Shown here in pieces: positions 35,990-43,984 of a stretch of 64,000 nucleotides of DNA. A program made the position numbers and the translations under genes. The first letter of the stretch is position 1. Each line of letters starts with the position of its first letter. The notes under the pieces are model-generated. The model was not told the origin of the DNA. It searched no databases and saw only the letters and a list, made by a program, of their open reading frames with translations. The DNA is from Alphaproteobacteria bacterium (GTDB lineage: Bacteria > Pseudomonadota > Alphaproteobacteria > Micropepsales > Micropepsaceae): the NCBI GenBank assembly GCA_019241645.1, contig JAFAWQ010000043.1, positions 124,001 to 188,000 on the forward strand, given 5' to 3'.

Positions 35990-36480
35990 AACGCCTTCTG
36001 CTTCTTCGCCATGCCAAGACGGAACAGGCGAACAAGGACACGCCGGCCGACTTCTCCCGCGCGCTGACTGAGCGCGGCCGTGCCGATGCCGTGGCGATGG
36101 GACAACAGCTGGCGGGGAAGGCCTATTTGCCCGACCTCATCCTATGCTCGCCGTCTGCGCGCACCCGGCAGACGCTCGAACTGGTCAATCGGGAGCTGCG
36201 TAGCCCCTCGGAATGCCGCTATGTGGACGCCATCTATGCCGCGGGAGCGCGGCAGCTGCTTTCGCTCCTTCAGGCGCTTCAGGATAAGGCTGATATGGTC
36301 ATGGTGGTCGGCCACAATCCGGCCCTGGAAGACAGCCTCGGACTGCTCACAAGAGAAGCCACGACGCCGCGGGTATTTCCGCCGGCAGCTGTCGCCGTGA
36401 TTGATTTCGACATTTCGGCCTGGCGCGAAATAGCACCCTGCACCGGCGCGTTAGCAGAATTGTTGCGTCCGAAAAACTAG
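35986..36480 (+). CDS. sixA: Phosphohistidine phosphatase SixA family protein
   Basis: A 164-residue histidine phosphatase. The RHA motif with H9 (LLRHAKTEQ), the SPSARTRQT segment and VVGHNPALE near 107 are intact. SixA removes phosphate from the histidine of phosphotransfer domains such as that of ArcB or of NPr. No target gene is nearby. It overlaps the TerB-like gene by four bases and the convergent acetyltransferase gene by four bases at its 3' end. Confidence 0.88.
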   Translation: MKRLLLLRHAKTEQANKDTPADFSRALTERGRADAVAMGQQLAGKAYLPDLILCSPSARTRQTLELVNRELRSPSECRYVDAIYAAGARQLLSLLQALQDKADMVMVVGHNPALEDSLGLLTREATTPRVFPPAAVAVIDFDISAWREIAPCTGALAELLRPKN

Positions 36481-37022
36481 TGCGCCCGGCTGCGCTCGGC
36501 GAGCGCCAGCTTCGGCCAACCGAAAGCATTTTCCGGCACCGGATCGCCCATCAGCCGTACCGTGCGCTCGGCGATCAGGCGCCCCCCCATGGCTTCATAG
36601 AAAAATCGGACAGGATTTTTGGCATGCGCCCAGATGACGCATGAGGAGTGCCCGCGTTTGCGGAGCGACAGAAATGCGCCCTCCAGAAGGATACGGCCGC
36701 TGCCGCATCCGTAAAAGGCCGGATCGACATACAGCGTGTAGACCTCGCCATCGAAGCCAACAGCGTTGTCCCGCGCGGGACCGAAGCTCGCCATACCGAT
36801 CAGCCCAACCCCTACACATTCCGCGACCAGCACGGACTCTCTCCCACGCGCGCCAATCGCGGCCCGCCACCGCGCCGTCTGTCCCCGTGTCGTCATCGCA
36901 CACAACAACCGGTTCGGCAGGATCCCGGCATAAGCATCGTGCCAAGATTCGATGTAAACGCGCGCCACCTCCGCTGCATCGCCGGGAAGCGCCTGTCTGA
37001 CAGAGATTGCGGGGCGATCCAT
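36477..37022 (-). CDS. GNAT family N-acetyltransferase
   Basis: A 181-residue acetyltransferase from the ATG at 37022. RQALPGDAAEVARVYIESWHDAY is a typical GNAT N terminus, and the acetyl-CoA loop region GEVYTLYVDPAFYGCGSGRILLEGAF contains the conserved Gly cluster. The acceptor is unknown. The track ORF adds 27 codons of unconserved sequence upstream. Its stop overlaps sixA by four bases in convergent orientation. Confidence 0.87.
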   Translation of the reverse strand: MDRPAISVRQALPGDAAEVARVYIESWHDAYAGILPNRLLCAMTTRGQTARWRAAIGARGRESVLVAECVGVGLIGMASFGPARDNAVGFDGEVYTLYVDPAFYGCGSGRILLEGAFLSLRKRGHSSCVIWAHAKNPVRFFYEAMGGRLIAERTVRLMGDPVPENAFGWPKLALAERSRAH

Positions 37023-37481
37023 ACGCGCATGTTGACCCGAGTGTTTTCGGGCGGCAAGTCCCGGGCCGAAATTAGTGCGAGGCCCGCCAGCGTCTTGCTG
37101 CACTGCGCAACGAGGTCCGAAGGCGGCACCTTTAGTCGCAACTTTTCAGTTTCAGCCCTGGCGATCCGATCGCGACCAGACTTTTCAAAACCGCAAAAGG
37201 GTTTACACTCTTTCACCAAATCAGCCGCCGTGCTGGGCGTGAAACGTCCGACGAGCGGCGTAATTTGATGGCAGGGGTGAAGAGGCGAAGGCTCGCGCGG
37301 ATATACGCGGGAGTGGAGGCGTTATGCGTTCTGAGTGGAACGAACCCGGTTTGGAAATTGGCTCACAGCGGAGTGAAGGAATCGATCTGAAATGTGATGG
37401 GGTTCACCTGTCTTGTCATGTCCGTCCGGGGCCACGACATAAGTTGTGGAGGGCGTGTTGGATATCGAGGAGTCAGGAACA
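37023..37481. other. Intergenic region upstream of prkA
   Basis: A stretch of 459 bases without a supported gene. It must hold the promoters for the divergent GNAT gene and the prkA operon. I looked for an EcfG motif: a GGAAC occurs near 37347 but is not followed by GTT at 16 or 17 bases. No strong hairpin or small ORF stands out. It could carry a long 5' UTR or small RNA, but nothing supports that. Confidence 0.4.
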
Positions 37482-39425
37482 ATGAGCACGCTGGACGTGT
37501 TCGATATCTTTGCGCGGGATTACGCGCGTGATCGCTTTGAAACGATGAGCCTGCGCGACTGGCTGCTGGCCGCGCGCGACGACAGGATGCTCTACGCGAG
37601 CCCCGCCGAAAGGCTGATGGCGGCAATCGGCGAGCCGGAGTTGGTCGACACGGCGCAGGATCCGCGGCTTGGCCGCCTGTTCTTCAATCGCACCATCAAG
37701 ATCTACCGCGCCTTCGACGGCTTCTTTGGCATGGAAGACACCATCGAACGCATCGTCGGCTACTTCCGCCACGCCGCGCAGGGCCTGGAGGAACGGCGGC
37801 AGATTCTGTATCTGCTAGGACCCGTTGGAGGCGGCAAGTCCTCGCTCGCCGAACGCCTCAAAGACCTGACCGAGAAGCACCCGATCTACGTGCTGAAGGC
37901 AGGCGAGCAGATCAGCCCCGTGCTTGAATCTCCGCTTGGCCTGTTTCGCTCGGAAGAATTGTCTTCATTGCTGGCGGAGCGCTACGGCATCGACCGGCAC
38001 CGCCTTACGGGCGTCATGAGTCCTTGGGCGGTAAAGCGGCTCGACGAATTCGGCGGCGACATTTCCCGGTTCGAGGTGGCGCGGCTCTATCCCTCGAAGT
38101 TGCGCCAGATCGCCATCGCCAAGACCGAGCCGGGCGACGAGAACAATCAGGATATCTCCGCGCTGGTCGGCAAGGTCGATATTCGCAAGCTCGAACATTA
38201 CAGCCAGAACGATCCGGATGCGTATTCCTTCTCCGGCGGATTGTGCCGGGCCAATCAGGGCCTGCTGGAATTCGTGGAGATGTTCAAAGCACCGATCAAG
38301 GTGCTGCACCCGCTGCTGACCGCGACGCAGGAAGGCAACTACATCGGCACCGAAACGCTCGGTCCGATTCCGTTCAACGGCACGATCCTCGCGCACTCCA
38401 ACGAGGCCGAATGGCAGGTGTTCAAGGCGAACCGCAACAACGAGGCGTTCCTCGACCGCATCTGCGTCATCGCCGTGCCCTATTGCCTGCGCGCCACTGA
38501 TGAAACCCAAATCTATCGGAAGCTGATCAATACGAGTGAACTGTCCGGCGCGCCCTGTGCGCCGGAGACCCTCGAGATGCTGGCGAAGTTCTGCGTCATG
38601 ACGCGCCTCAAGGAACACGAGAACTCCAACCTGACCTCCAAGATGCGTGTCTATGATGGGGAAAAACTGAAGGATACCGATCCGAAGGCCAAGACCCTGC
38701 AGGAGTACAAGGACACTGCCGGCATCGATGAGGGTATGACGGGCATTTCCACCCGCTTTGCCTACAAGACGCTTTCCGAGACCTTCAATTACGACGTCAA
38801 CGAGGTGGCCGCCGATCCGGTACACCTGATGTACGTGCTCGAGCAGTCGATCAAGCGGGAGCAGTACCACAGCGACACCGAGAAGAAGTACCTGGAATTC
38901 ATCAAGGCGGAGCTGGCGCCGCGCTACGCCGACTTCATCGGTAAAGAGATTCAGAAGGCGTACCTGGAGAGCTACGGCGAGTACGGCCAGAACCTGTTCG
39001 ACCGCTACATCGCCTATGCGGATGCGTGGATCGAAGACCAGGATTTCAAGGACGCCGACACCGGCCAACTACTCGACCGCGGCGCGCTCGATAACGAATT
39101 GTCGAAAATCGAGAAGCCAGCCGGCATCGCCAACCCCAAGGATTTTCGAAATGAGGTGGTGAAATTCGCGCTGCGCTACCGGGCGCAGAACGAGGGCAGG
39201 AATCCAGCCTGGACGGCCTATGAGAAAATCCGCAGCGTCATCGAGAAGCGGATGTTCACGCAGGTGGAGGACTTGCTGCCGGTCATCAGCTTCGAGTCCA
39301 AGAAGGACAACGAAACGGCGAGCAAGCACAACGAGTTCGTCAAGCGCATGCTGGCGCGCGGCTACACGCCGAGACAGGTAAGGCGCCTCGTCGAGTGGTA
39401 CATGCGCGTGAACAAGGCGGGGTGA
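37482..39425 (+). CDS. prkA: PrkA family serine protein kinase (YeaG)
   Basis: A 647-residue kinase from the ATG at 37482, preceded by an AGGAA ribosome site. The N-terminal AAA-like P-loop GPVGGGKSS is at 113-121, and the C-terminal PrkA kinase domain ends in RQVRRLVEWYMRVNKAG. PrkA/YeaG is a stress-response kinase in E. coli and Bacillus. It heads the conserved prkA-yeaH-spoVR cluster, with yeaH starting 13 bases after its stop. The segment IAIAKTEPGDENNQDISALVGKVDI is diagnostic of the family. The targets are unknown. Confidence 0.95.
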   Translation: MSTLDVFDIFARDYARDRFETMSLRDWLLAARDDRMLYASPAERLMAAIGEPELVDTAQDPRLGRLFFNRTIKIYRAFDGFFGMEDTIERIVGYFRHAAQGLEERRQILYLLGPVGGGKSSLAERLKDLTEKHPIYVLKAGEQISPVLESPLGLFRSEELSSLLAERYGIDRHRLTGVMSPWAVKRLDEFGGDISRFEVARLYPSKLRQIAIAKTEPGDENNQDISALVGKVDIRKLEHYSQNDPDAYSFSGGLCRANQGLLEFVEMFKAPIKVLHPLLTATQEGNYIGTETLGPIPFNGTILAHSNEAEWQVFKANRNNEAFLDRICVIAVPYCLRATDETQIYRKLINTSELSGAPCAPETLEMLAKFCVMTRLKEHENSNLTSKMRVYDGEKLKDTDPKAKTLQEYKDTAGIDEGMTGISTRFAYKTLSETFNYDVNEVAADPVHLMYVLEQSIKREQYHSDTEKKYLEFIKAELAPRYADFIGKEIQKAYLESYGEYGQNLFDRYIAYADAWIEDQDFKDADTGQLLDRGALDNELSKIEKPAGIANPKDFRNEVVKFALRYRAQNEGRNPAWTAYEKIRSVIEKRMFTQVEDLLPVISFESKKDNETASKHNEFVKRMLARGYTPRQVRRLVEWYMRVNKAG

Positions 39426-39438
39426 GGCCCACGCGGGC

Positions 39439-40755
39439 ATGACCCAGTTCATCGACCGCCGGCTCAATCCCAAAGGCAAGAGCCTCGCCAACCGCCAGCG
39501 TTTTCTCCGTCGCGCGCGCGCGCAAATCCGCGAAGCCGTGCAGAAGTCGCTGAAGGATGCGGCAGTCGCCGATGTCGAGAAGGATCGCAAGATCCGCATC
39601 TCCACCAAGGGGACTCGCGAGCCCCGCTTCCGGCTCGATCCGCGGCAGGGCGGCGATCGGGATTTCGTGCTGCCCGGCAACAAAGACTACGTGGCCGGCG
39701 ACGAAATCGCGAAACCGAAAAGCGGCGACGGCGGCCAAAAAGGAAAGCAGGCTGCCGACTATGCTGAAGGCGAAGACGATTTCGAATTCACCATGACGCA
39801 GGAAGAAATTCTCGACATTTTCTTCGAGGACCTCGAACTACCGAACCTGGTCCGCACAACGCTGAAGGAAACGCCGAATCGCGCCTGGAAGCGAGCCGGC
39901 ATCACCACGGCCGGCTCGCCCACCCAGATCAATCTCGTTCGCACCATGCGCAATTCGTTCGGCCGCAGGCTGGCGCTGAAGCGCCCTGGCCTGACCGACA
40001 TCGAGCGGCTGCAGGAGGAACTTGAGACATCCGAACGCGACGACCGGCCGACCGAGGAAAGAAGCTCGCGCATTGCCGCTCTGAAGGAAGAGCTTGCCAG
40101 GGCGCAAGCCAAGCGCAAATGGGTCGCATTCGTCGATCCGGTCGATGTGCGGTTCAACGCCTTCACAGAGCAGCCTGTGCCAACCAGCCAGGCAGTGATG
40201 TTCTGCCTGATGGATGTATCCGGCTCGATGGGCGAGCGCGAGAAGGATTTGGCAAAGCGGTTCTACATGCTGCTTCACCTGTTCCTGAAACGGCGTTACG
40301 CGAAGGTGGATATCGTCTTCATCCGCCACACCCATGACGCACAGGAGGTGGAGGAGCAGGAGTTTTTCTATTCGCGGCAATCCGGCGGCACGATCGTTTC
40401 CACCGCGCTCGAAAAAATGCTGGACATCCAGCGTGAGCGCTACGCCACCGCCGACTGGAACATCTACGCCGCACAGGCGTCCGACGGCTACACTCAGTCC
40501 GGAGATGCGCGACGCTGCGTTGAGATGCTGAGCAACGACATCATGCCGCTGTGCCAGTACTTTGCCTATATCGAGATTCTCGACGAGCGTGAGATGGAGG
40601 TTTTCGCCAGCGAAGATTCCGGCGCGGAACTCTGGCGCGCGTACCGCACGATTGCGGCGGCATGGCCGAACTTCGCTACCAAGCGTATTTCGAAACCCGC
40701 GGACATCTTTCCGGTCTTTCGAGAGCTCTTTGGCAAAGCCGAGGCTCTCGCGTGA
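39439..40755 (+). CDS. yeaH: YeaH family (DUF444) protein
   Basis: A 438-residue DUF444 protein. A basic, Arg-rich N terminus (FIDRRLNPKGKSLANRQRFLRR) precedes a von Willebrand A-like domain with the MIDAS motif DVSGSMGEREKD at 259-270 and HTHDAQEVEEQEFF at about 296. It is the usual partner of PrkA in the stationary-phase and nitrogen stress response. Its stop overlaps the SpoVR start as GTGA, so translation is coupled. The biochemical function is not established. Confidence 0.95.
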   Translation: MTQFIDRRLNPKGKSLANRQRFLRRARAQIREAVQKSLKDAAVADVEKDRKIRISTKGTREPRFRLDPRQGGDRDFVLPGNKDYVAGDEIAKPKSGDGGQKGKQAADYAEGEDDFEFTMTQEEILDIFFEDLELPNLVRTTLKETPNRAWKRAGITTAGSPTQINLVRTMRNSFGRRLALKRPGLTDIERLQEELETSERDDRPTEERSSRIAALKEELARAQAKRKWVAFVDPVDVRFNAFTEQPVPTSQAVMFCLMDVSGSMGEREKDLAKRFYMLLHLFLKRRYAKVDIVFIRHTHDAQEVEEQEFFYSRQSGGTIVSTALEKMLDIQRERYATADWNIYAAQASDGYTQSGDARRCVEMLSNDIMPLCQYFAYIEILDEREMEVFASEDSGAELWRAYRTIAAAWPNFATKRISKPADIFPVFRELFGKAEALA

Positions 40756-42245
40756 CACACCACCCTTTGCTTTTCACCGAAGCGGAATGGGACTTCGCCG
40801 CGCTCGATCGGGTCTATCGTGCTATCGAAGATATCGCGCTCAACGAACTCAAGCTCGATATTTATCCCAATCAGATCGAAGTGATTTCGTCGGAGCAGAT
40901 GCTCGACGCGTATTCCTCGCTCGCCATGCCGCTGATGTACAGCCACTGGAGTTTCGGCAAACTGTTCGCGCGCGAGGCGGCCCTATACCGAGCGGGCTAC
41001 AGCGCGCTTGCGTATGAGATCGTCATCAATTCCAGCCCCTGCATTTCGTACCTGCTGGAAGAGAACACGATGACCATGCAGACACTTGTCATCGCGCATG
41101 CTGCGTTCGGCCACAATCATTTCTTCAAGAACAACTATCTGTTCCGGCAATGGACGAACGCGGAAGGCATTCTCGATTATCTCGCCTTTGCCAAGGGCTA
41201 CATGGCCGCGTGCGAGGAGCGCTATGGCCGTGACGAGGTCGAGGCCATTCTCGATTCTGCCCATGCGCTGATGGATCAGGGCGTGTTCCGCTACAACCGT
41301 CCACCAAGGCCTTCTCGTGACCGCGTGCTGGAAAAGCATCGCAAGCGCCACGAATACGAGGAGGAAGCCTATAGCGAACTCTGGCGCACCCTGCCCGCGG
41401 GCGTCGCACCGCCATCCGCACCACCTGTCCCGGATACCGAGGACGATGACGATGAGATGAAGCTGCCGGAGGAGAACCTCCTTTACTTTCTCGAAAAACA
41501 CTCACCCACGCTGAGAGCGTGGCAGCGCGAAACACTGCGGATCGTGCGAACCATGGCGCAGTATTTCTATCCACAGAAACAGACCAAAGTGATGAACGAG
41601 GGCTGCGCGACCTTCGTGCATCACGCCATCATGAACCGCCTCTACGACAAGGGGCTGATCGGCGAAGGCGCGCTGCTGGAATTCCTTCACAGCCATACCT
41701 CGGTCGTGTTTCAGCCGGAGTTCGGTGACAAGCGCTATGGCGGCATCAATCCGTATGCGCTGGGCTACGGCATGATGGCGGACATCAGGCGCATCTGCGA
41801 GCAGCCGACCGATGAAGACCGCGAGTGGTGTCCCGCTTTCGCGGGCAATCCCGATTACATGACGGTGCTGAAGGATGCCTGGGCCAACTATCGCGATGAA
41901 AGCTTCATCGGCCAATTTCTCTCGCCGAAACTGATGCGCGATTTCCGCCTGTTCGCGCTTCACGACCGCGCAGCGGATCCCGCATACCAAGTCTCGGCCA
42001 TTCACAATGAGCGCGGCTATCGCGCGGTACGCGCCACCTTGGCGGCCCAATATGACATCGGTTCAGCGGAGGCCGATATCCAGGTCGTGGAAGCCGATCT
42101 AAAGGGCGACCGGCAGCTGCTGCTCCACCACCGCATGCATCGCGGCATCCCGTTGCATGAACCCACAAAAAGCCGCGTGCTCGCCCATGTTGAGCGGCTG
42201 TGGGGCCACGACGTCGAACTCGAAGAGATCGACGACGAGAATTAG
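40752..42245 (+). CDS. spoVR: SpoVR family protein (YcgB)
   Basis: A 497-residue SpoVR protein. The GTG start at 40752 overlaps the yeaH stop (GTGA); the track ORF starts further upstream inside yeaH and is not used. NEGCATFVHHAIMNRLYDKG and GINPYALGYGMMADI are conserved blocks. A short acidic insert (PDTEDDDDEMKLPEE) is present near 235-250. In Bacillus SpoVR affects the spore cortex; in non-sporulating bacteria it is a stress protein encoded with prkA and yeaH. The function is unknown. Confidence 0.95.
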   Translation: MTHHPLLFTEAEWDFAALDRVYRAIEDIALNELKLDIYPNQIEVISSEQMLDAYSSLAMPLMYSHWSFGKLFAREAALYRAGYSALAYEIVINSSPCISYLLEENTMTMQTLVIAHAAFGHNHFFKNNYLFRQWTNAEGILDYLAFAKGYMAACEERYGRDEVEAILDSAHALMDQGVFRYNRPPRPSRDRVLEKHRKRHEYEEEAYSELWRTLPAGVAPPSAPPVPDTEDDDDEMKLPEENLLYFLEKHSPTLRAWQRETLRIVRTMAQYFYPQKQTKVMNEGCATFVHHAIMNRLYDKGLIGEGALLEFLHSHTSVVFQPEFGDKRYGGINPYALGYGMMADIRRICEQPTDEDREWCPAFAGNPDYMTVLKDAWANYRDESFIGQFLSPKLMRDFRLFALHDRAADPAYQVSAIHNERGYRAVRATLAAQYDIGSAEADIQVVEADLKGDRQLLLHHRMHRGIPLHEPTKSRVLAHVERLWGHDVELEEIDDEN

Positions 42246-42255
42246 GGCGCCCGGC

Positions 42256-42426
42256 TCAGTGCGTCGTGCTCGTCGCCACGTCGGTCGGCGGCGGCGACCA
42301 CAAGCCGGAATAGATCATGGCGCCGGCGGCGATCGCGAGCAGCGCCAGCCCTGCGATGGCGGCCACAATTCTGGGAACGCCTTCGTTCTTGTCGATTTCC
42401 GCGGCGGCGTGAACAGGATGATCCAT
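42256..42426 (-). CDS. Small single-helix membrane protein
   Basis: A 56-residue protein from the ATG at 42426. A short charged N terminus (MDHPVHAAAEIDKNEG) precedes one hydrophobic helix (IVAAIAGLALLAIAAGAMIYSGLW) and a Pro/Thr tail. I recognise no family. It converges on spoVR, 10 bases from its stop, and lies 144 bases from another single-helix protein on the same strand. The longer track ORF begins 12 codons earlier without a better ribosome site. Confidence 0.5.
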   Translation of the reverse strand: MDHPVHAAAEIDKNEGVPRIVAAIAGLALLAIAAGAMIYSGLWSPPPTDVATSTTH

Positions 42427-42570
42427 GGCTGTTTCCTTTCCCGAAAACGCCAGGCGGCCCACCTGGGCAGCCCTCCGGCATCCCTGGGACTCATCGCCAA
42501 CATGATACGCCGTTGCGGCCGGCGATAAAGACCAAAGTTCACGGCGGCGTGAGGTGCGCCCTTCCCGGCT

Positions 42571-42765
42571 CTACGAAACCCGGCCGGGATGGGCCACGAC
42601 CACCACTTGCTCGACGGCGTGGGGGGCGGAAACCGGGGCCGCTGCGGGCGGCGCCGCATCCGTCCAGATGCTGGCCAGCACCAGGAACAGCGCGCCTGCG
42701 ATCACGCCCAAATTGAGCGCAGTTTCGCCGAAAACCTGATTGTCGGCATCATACCGGGGTACCAT
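42571..42765 (-). CDS. Small single-helix membrane protein
   Basis: A 64-residue protein. The ATG at 42765 is preceded by a strong GGAGAGG ribosome site, so I prefer it to the longer track ORF from 42852. The sequence has one hydrophobic helix (ALNLGVIAGALFLVLASIW) and an Ala/Pro-rich C-terminal part (TDAAPPAAAPVSAPHAVEQVVVV). The function is unknown. It precedes the other small membrane gene on the same strand and ends the native sequence before the insertion element. Confidence 0.55.
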   Translation of the reverse strand: MVPRYDADNQVFGETALNLGVIAGALFLVLASIWTDAAPPAAAPVSAPHAVEQVVVVAHPGRVS

Positions 42766-43004
42766 TTTGCCTCTCCATTCTGGCCGGCTGGCTTTCGAAA
42801 GAACGCCGTGCGCGACCGGCCACGAGGCAGAGGTATGCCCGATTTTCGCCATAACAAATGTTGCCAGCCATGCGCCGAATGAATGGGCGAGAACCTTGAA
42901 ATCCGCCGGGGACGCACTATGGCGAAGTTCGTATTAGAGTGAACTTACCGATTGGCTGATTTCGTGCCCGACTCTCTGTTGACCACTAGATACCGTGGGG
43001 TTGT

Positions 43005-43012
43005 TTTCACCA
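43005..43012. repeat. Left target-site duplication of the IS
   Basis: TTTCACCA immediately before the left inverted repeat, repeated exactly after the right inverted repeat at 45646-45653. Eight bases is the duplication length known for the IS1595 family. Confidence 0.85.
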
Positions 43013-43034
43013 GGGAATGGTACGCTTTTGGACT
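43013..43034 (+). repeat. Left inverted repeat of the IS
   Basis: GGGAATGGTACGCTTTTGGACT. The inner 19 bases are identical to the reverse complement of the right end. Confidence 0.9.
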
Positions 43035-43062
43035 TGACAGAAGGCTAGGTAATGGCTAGATT
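43034..43062 (+). promoter_or_regulatory. Sigma-70-type promoter of the IS
   Basis: TTGACA (43034-43039), 17 bases, then TAGATT (43057-43062). It overlaps the inner end of the left inverted repeat by one base and lies 25 bases upstream of the transposase ATG. An AGAGGG ribosome site follows at 43075-43080. It should drive both IS genes, and transposase binding at the end may repress it. Confidence 0.75.
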
Positions 43063-43087
43063 ATAGGGGTTCAGAGAGGGCAACCCC

Positions 43088-43984
43088 ATGAATATTCTTG
43101 AACTTTTCCAGACCTTTCAAACCCCAGAACAGGCCCTAGACCATCTGGAAAAGGCCCGCTGGCATGGGAAGCCGGTTTGCCCCTACTGCCGGTCAGAAAA
43201 GGTGTGCCGTCACGTCTCCGGGGACCGGAAGGCCCAACGCTGGCAGTGTCAGGATTGCACCCGCGCCTTTGCCGCGACGGTCGGGACCATCTTTCACGGA
43301 ACGCACATTCCACTGAAACAATGGTTCCTAGTGCTGGCGCTAATGCTCAACGCCAAAAAGAGCGCCAGCGCGTACCAGATCGCCCGCGACCTTGGGATGC
43401 GTCGCCCTACAGTTTGGAGCATGATGCATCGGGTTCGAATCGCTATGAGCCGCGACATGGCGCAAAGCGAATTGATGTACGGCATTGTCGAAGCCGATGA
43501 GACCTACATCGGCGGCAAGCCGCGCAAGGGGAACAGGCGCGGAAATGACACCAAGGCCAAGACAGGCCGCGGCACGGCCAAGACGCCAGTGATCGGCGTT
43601 ATTGAGCGCGGCGGACGTGTAATAGCGGAGCCGGTTGAAGGCCGGAAGGTGCATTTTCGTGGCCTTCACAAGTTCATCGCGAAGCACGTTGACCGTGACG
43701 CGACATTGCTCATTACCGATGAATACAGCGGCTATGGCGCAATGCGGTCGCGCGGGTTCCGTCACGCGACCATCAATCATTCCGTCATGTACGCAAACGG
43801 GATGATCCACACCAATTCGATTGAGGGGTTTTGGTCTCTCGTAAAGCGGGCGTGGTACGGATCGCACCACCACTACAGCAAGCGCTACATGCACCTGTAC
43901 CTTGCGGAAGCCTGCTACAAGTTCAACGTCCGCAAGTCGAAGGATGATTTTGGCGGCTTGCTCGCCGCGATGGTCGCCGCATGA
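43088..43984 (+). CDS. IS1595-family (ISXO2-like) transposase
   Basis: A 298-residue transposase. An N-terminal zinc ribbon has cysteines at 31, 34, 54 and 57 (CPYCRSEK, WQCQDCTRAF). The ISXO2-like DDE domain has D137 (VEADETYIGG), D211 (LLITDEYSGYG) and the C-terminal HTNSIEGFWSLVKR with N243/E246. It would cut and paste the element, producing the observed 8-base duplication. It shares ATGA with the passenger gene start. The fold and residues appear intact, so the protein is probably active. Confidence 0.93.
   Translation: MNILELFQTFQTPEQALDHLEKARWHGKPVCPYCRSEKVCRHVSGDRKAQRWQCQDCTRAFAATVGTIFHGTHIPLKQWFLVLALMLNAKKSASAYQIARDLGMRRPTVWSMMHRVRIAMSRDMAQSELMYGIVEADETYIGGKPRKGNRRGNDTKAKTGRGTAKTPVIGVIERGGRVIAEPVEGRKVHFRGLHKFIAKHVDRDATLLITDEYSGYGAMRSRGFRHATINHSVMYANGMIHTNSIEGFWSLVKRAWYGSHHHYSKRYMHLYLAEACYKFNVRKSKDDFGGLLAAMVAA

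Noticed and set aside
37346-37375. Possible EcfG promoter before prkA
   Set aside because: GGAAC is present, but the bases 16-17 further on are not GTT.
37965-39068. Minus-strand ORF of 367 residues
   Set aside because: It lies antisense within prkA and has no recognisable domain.
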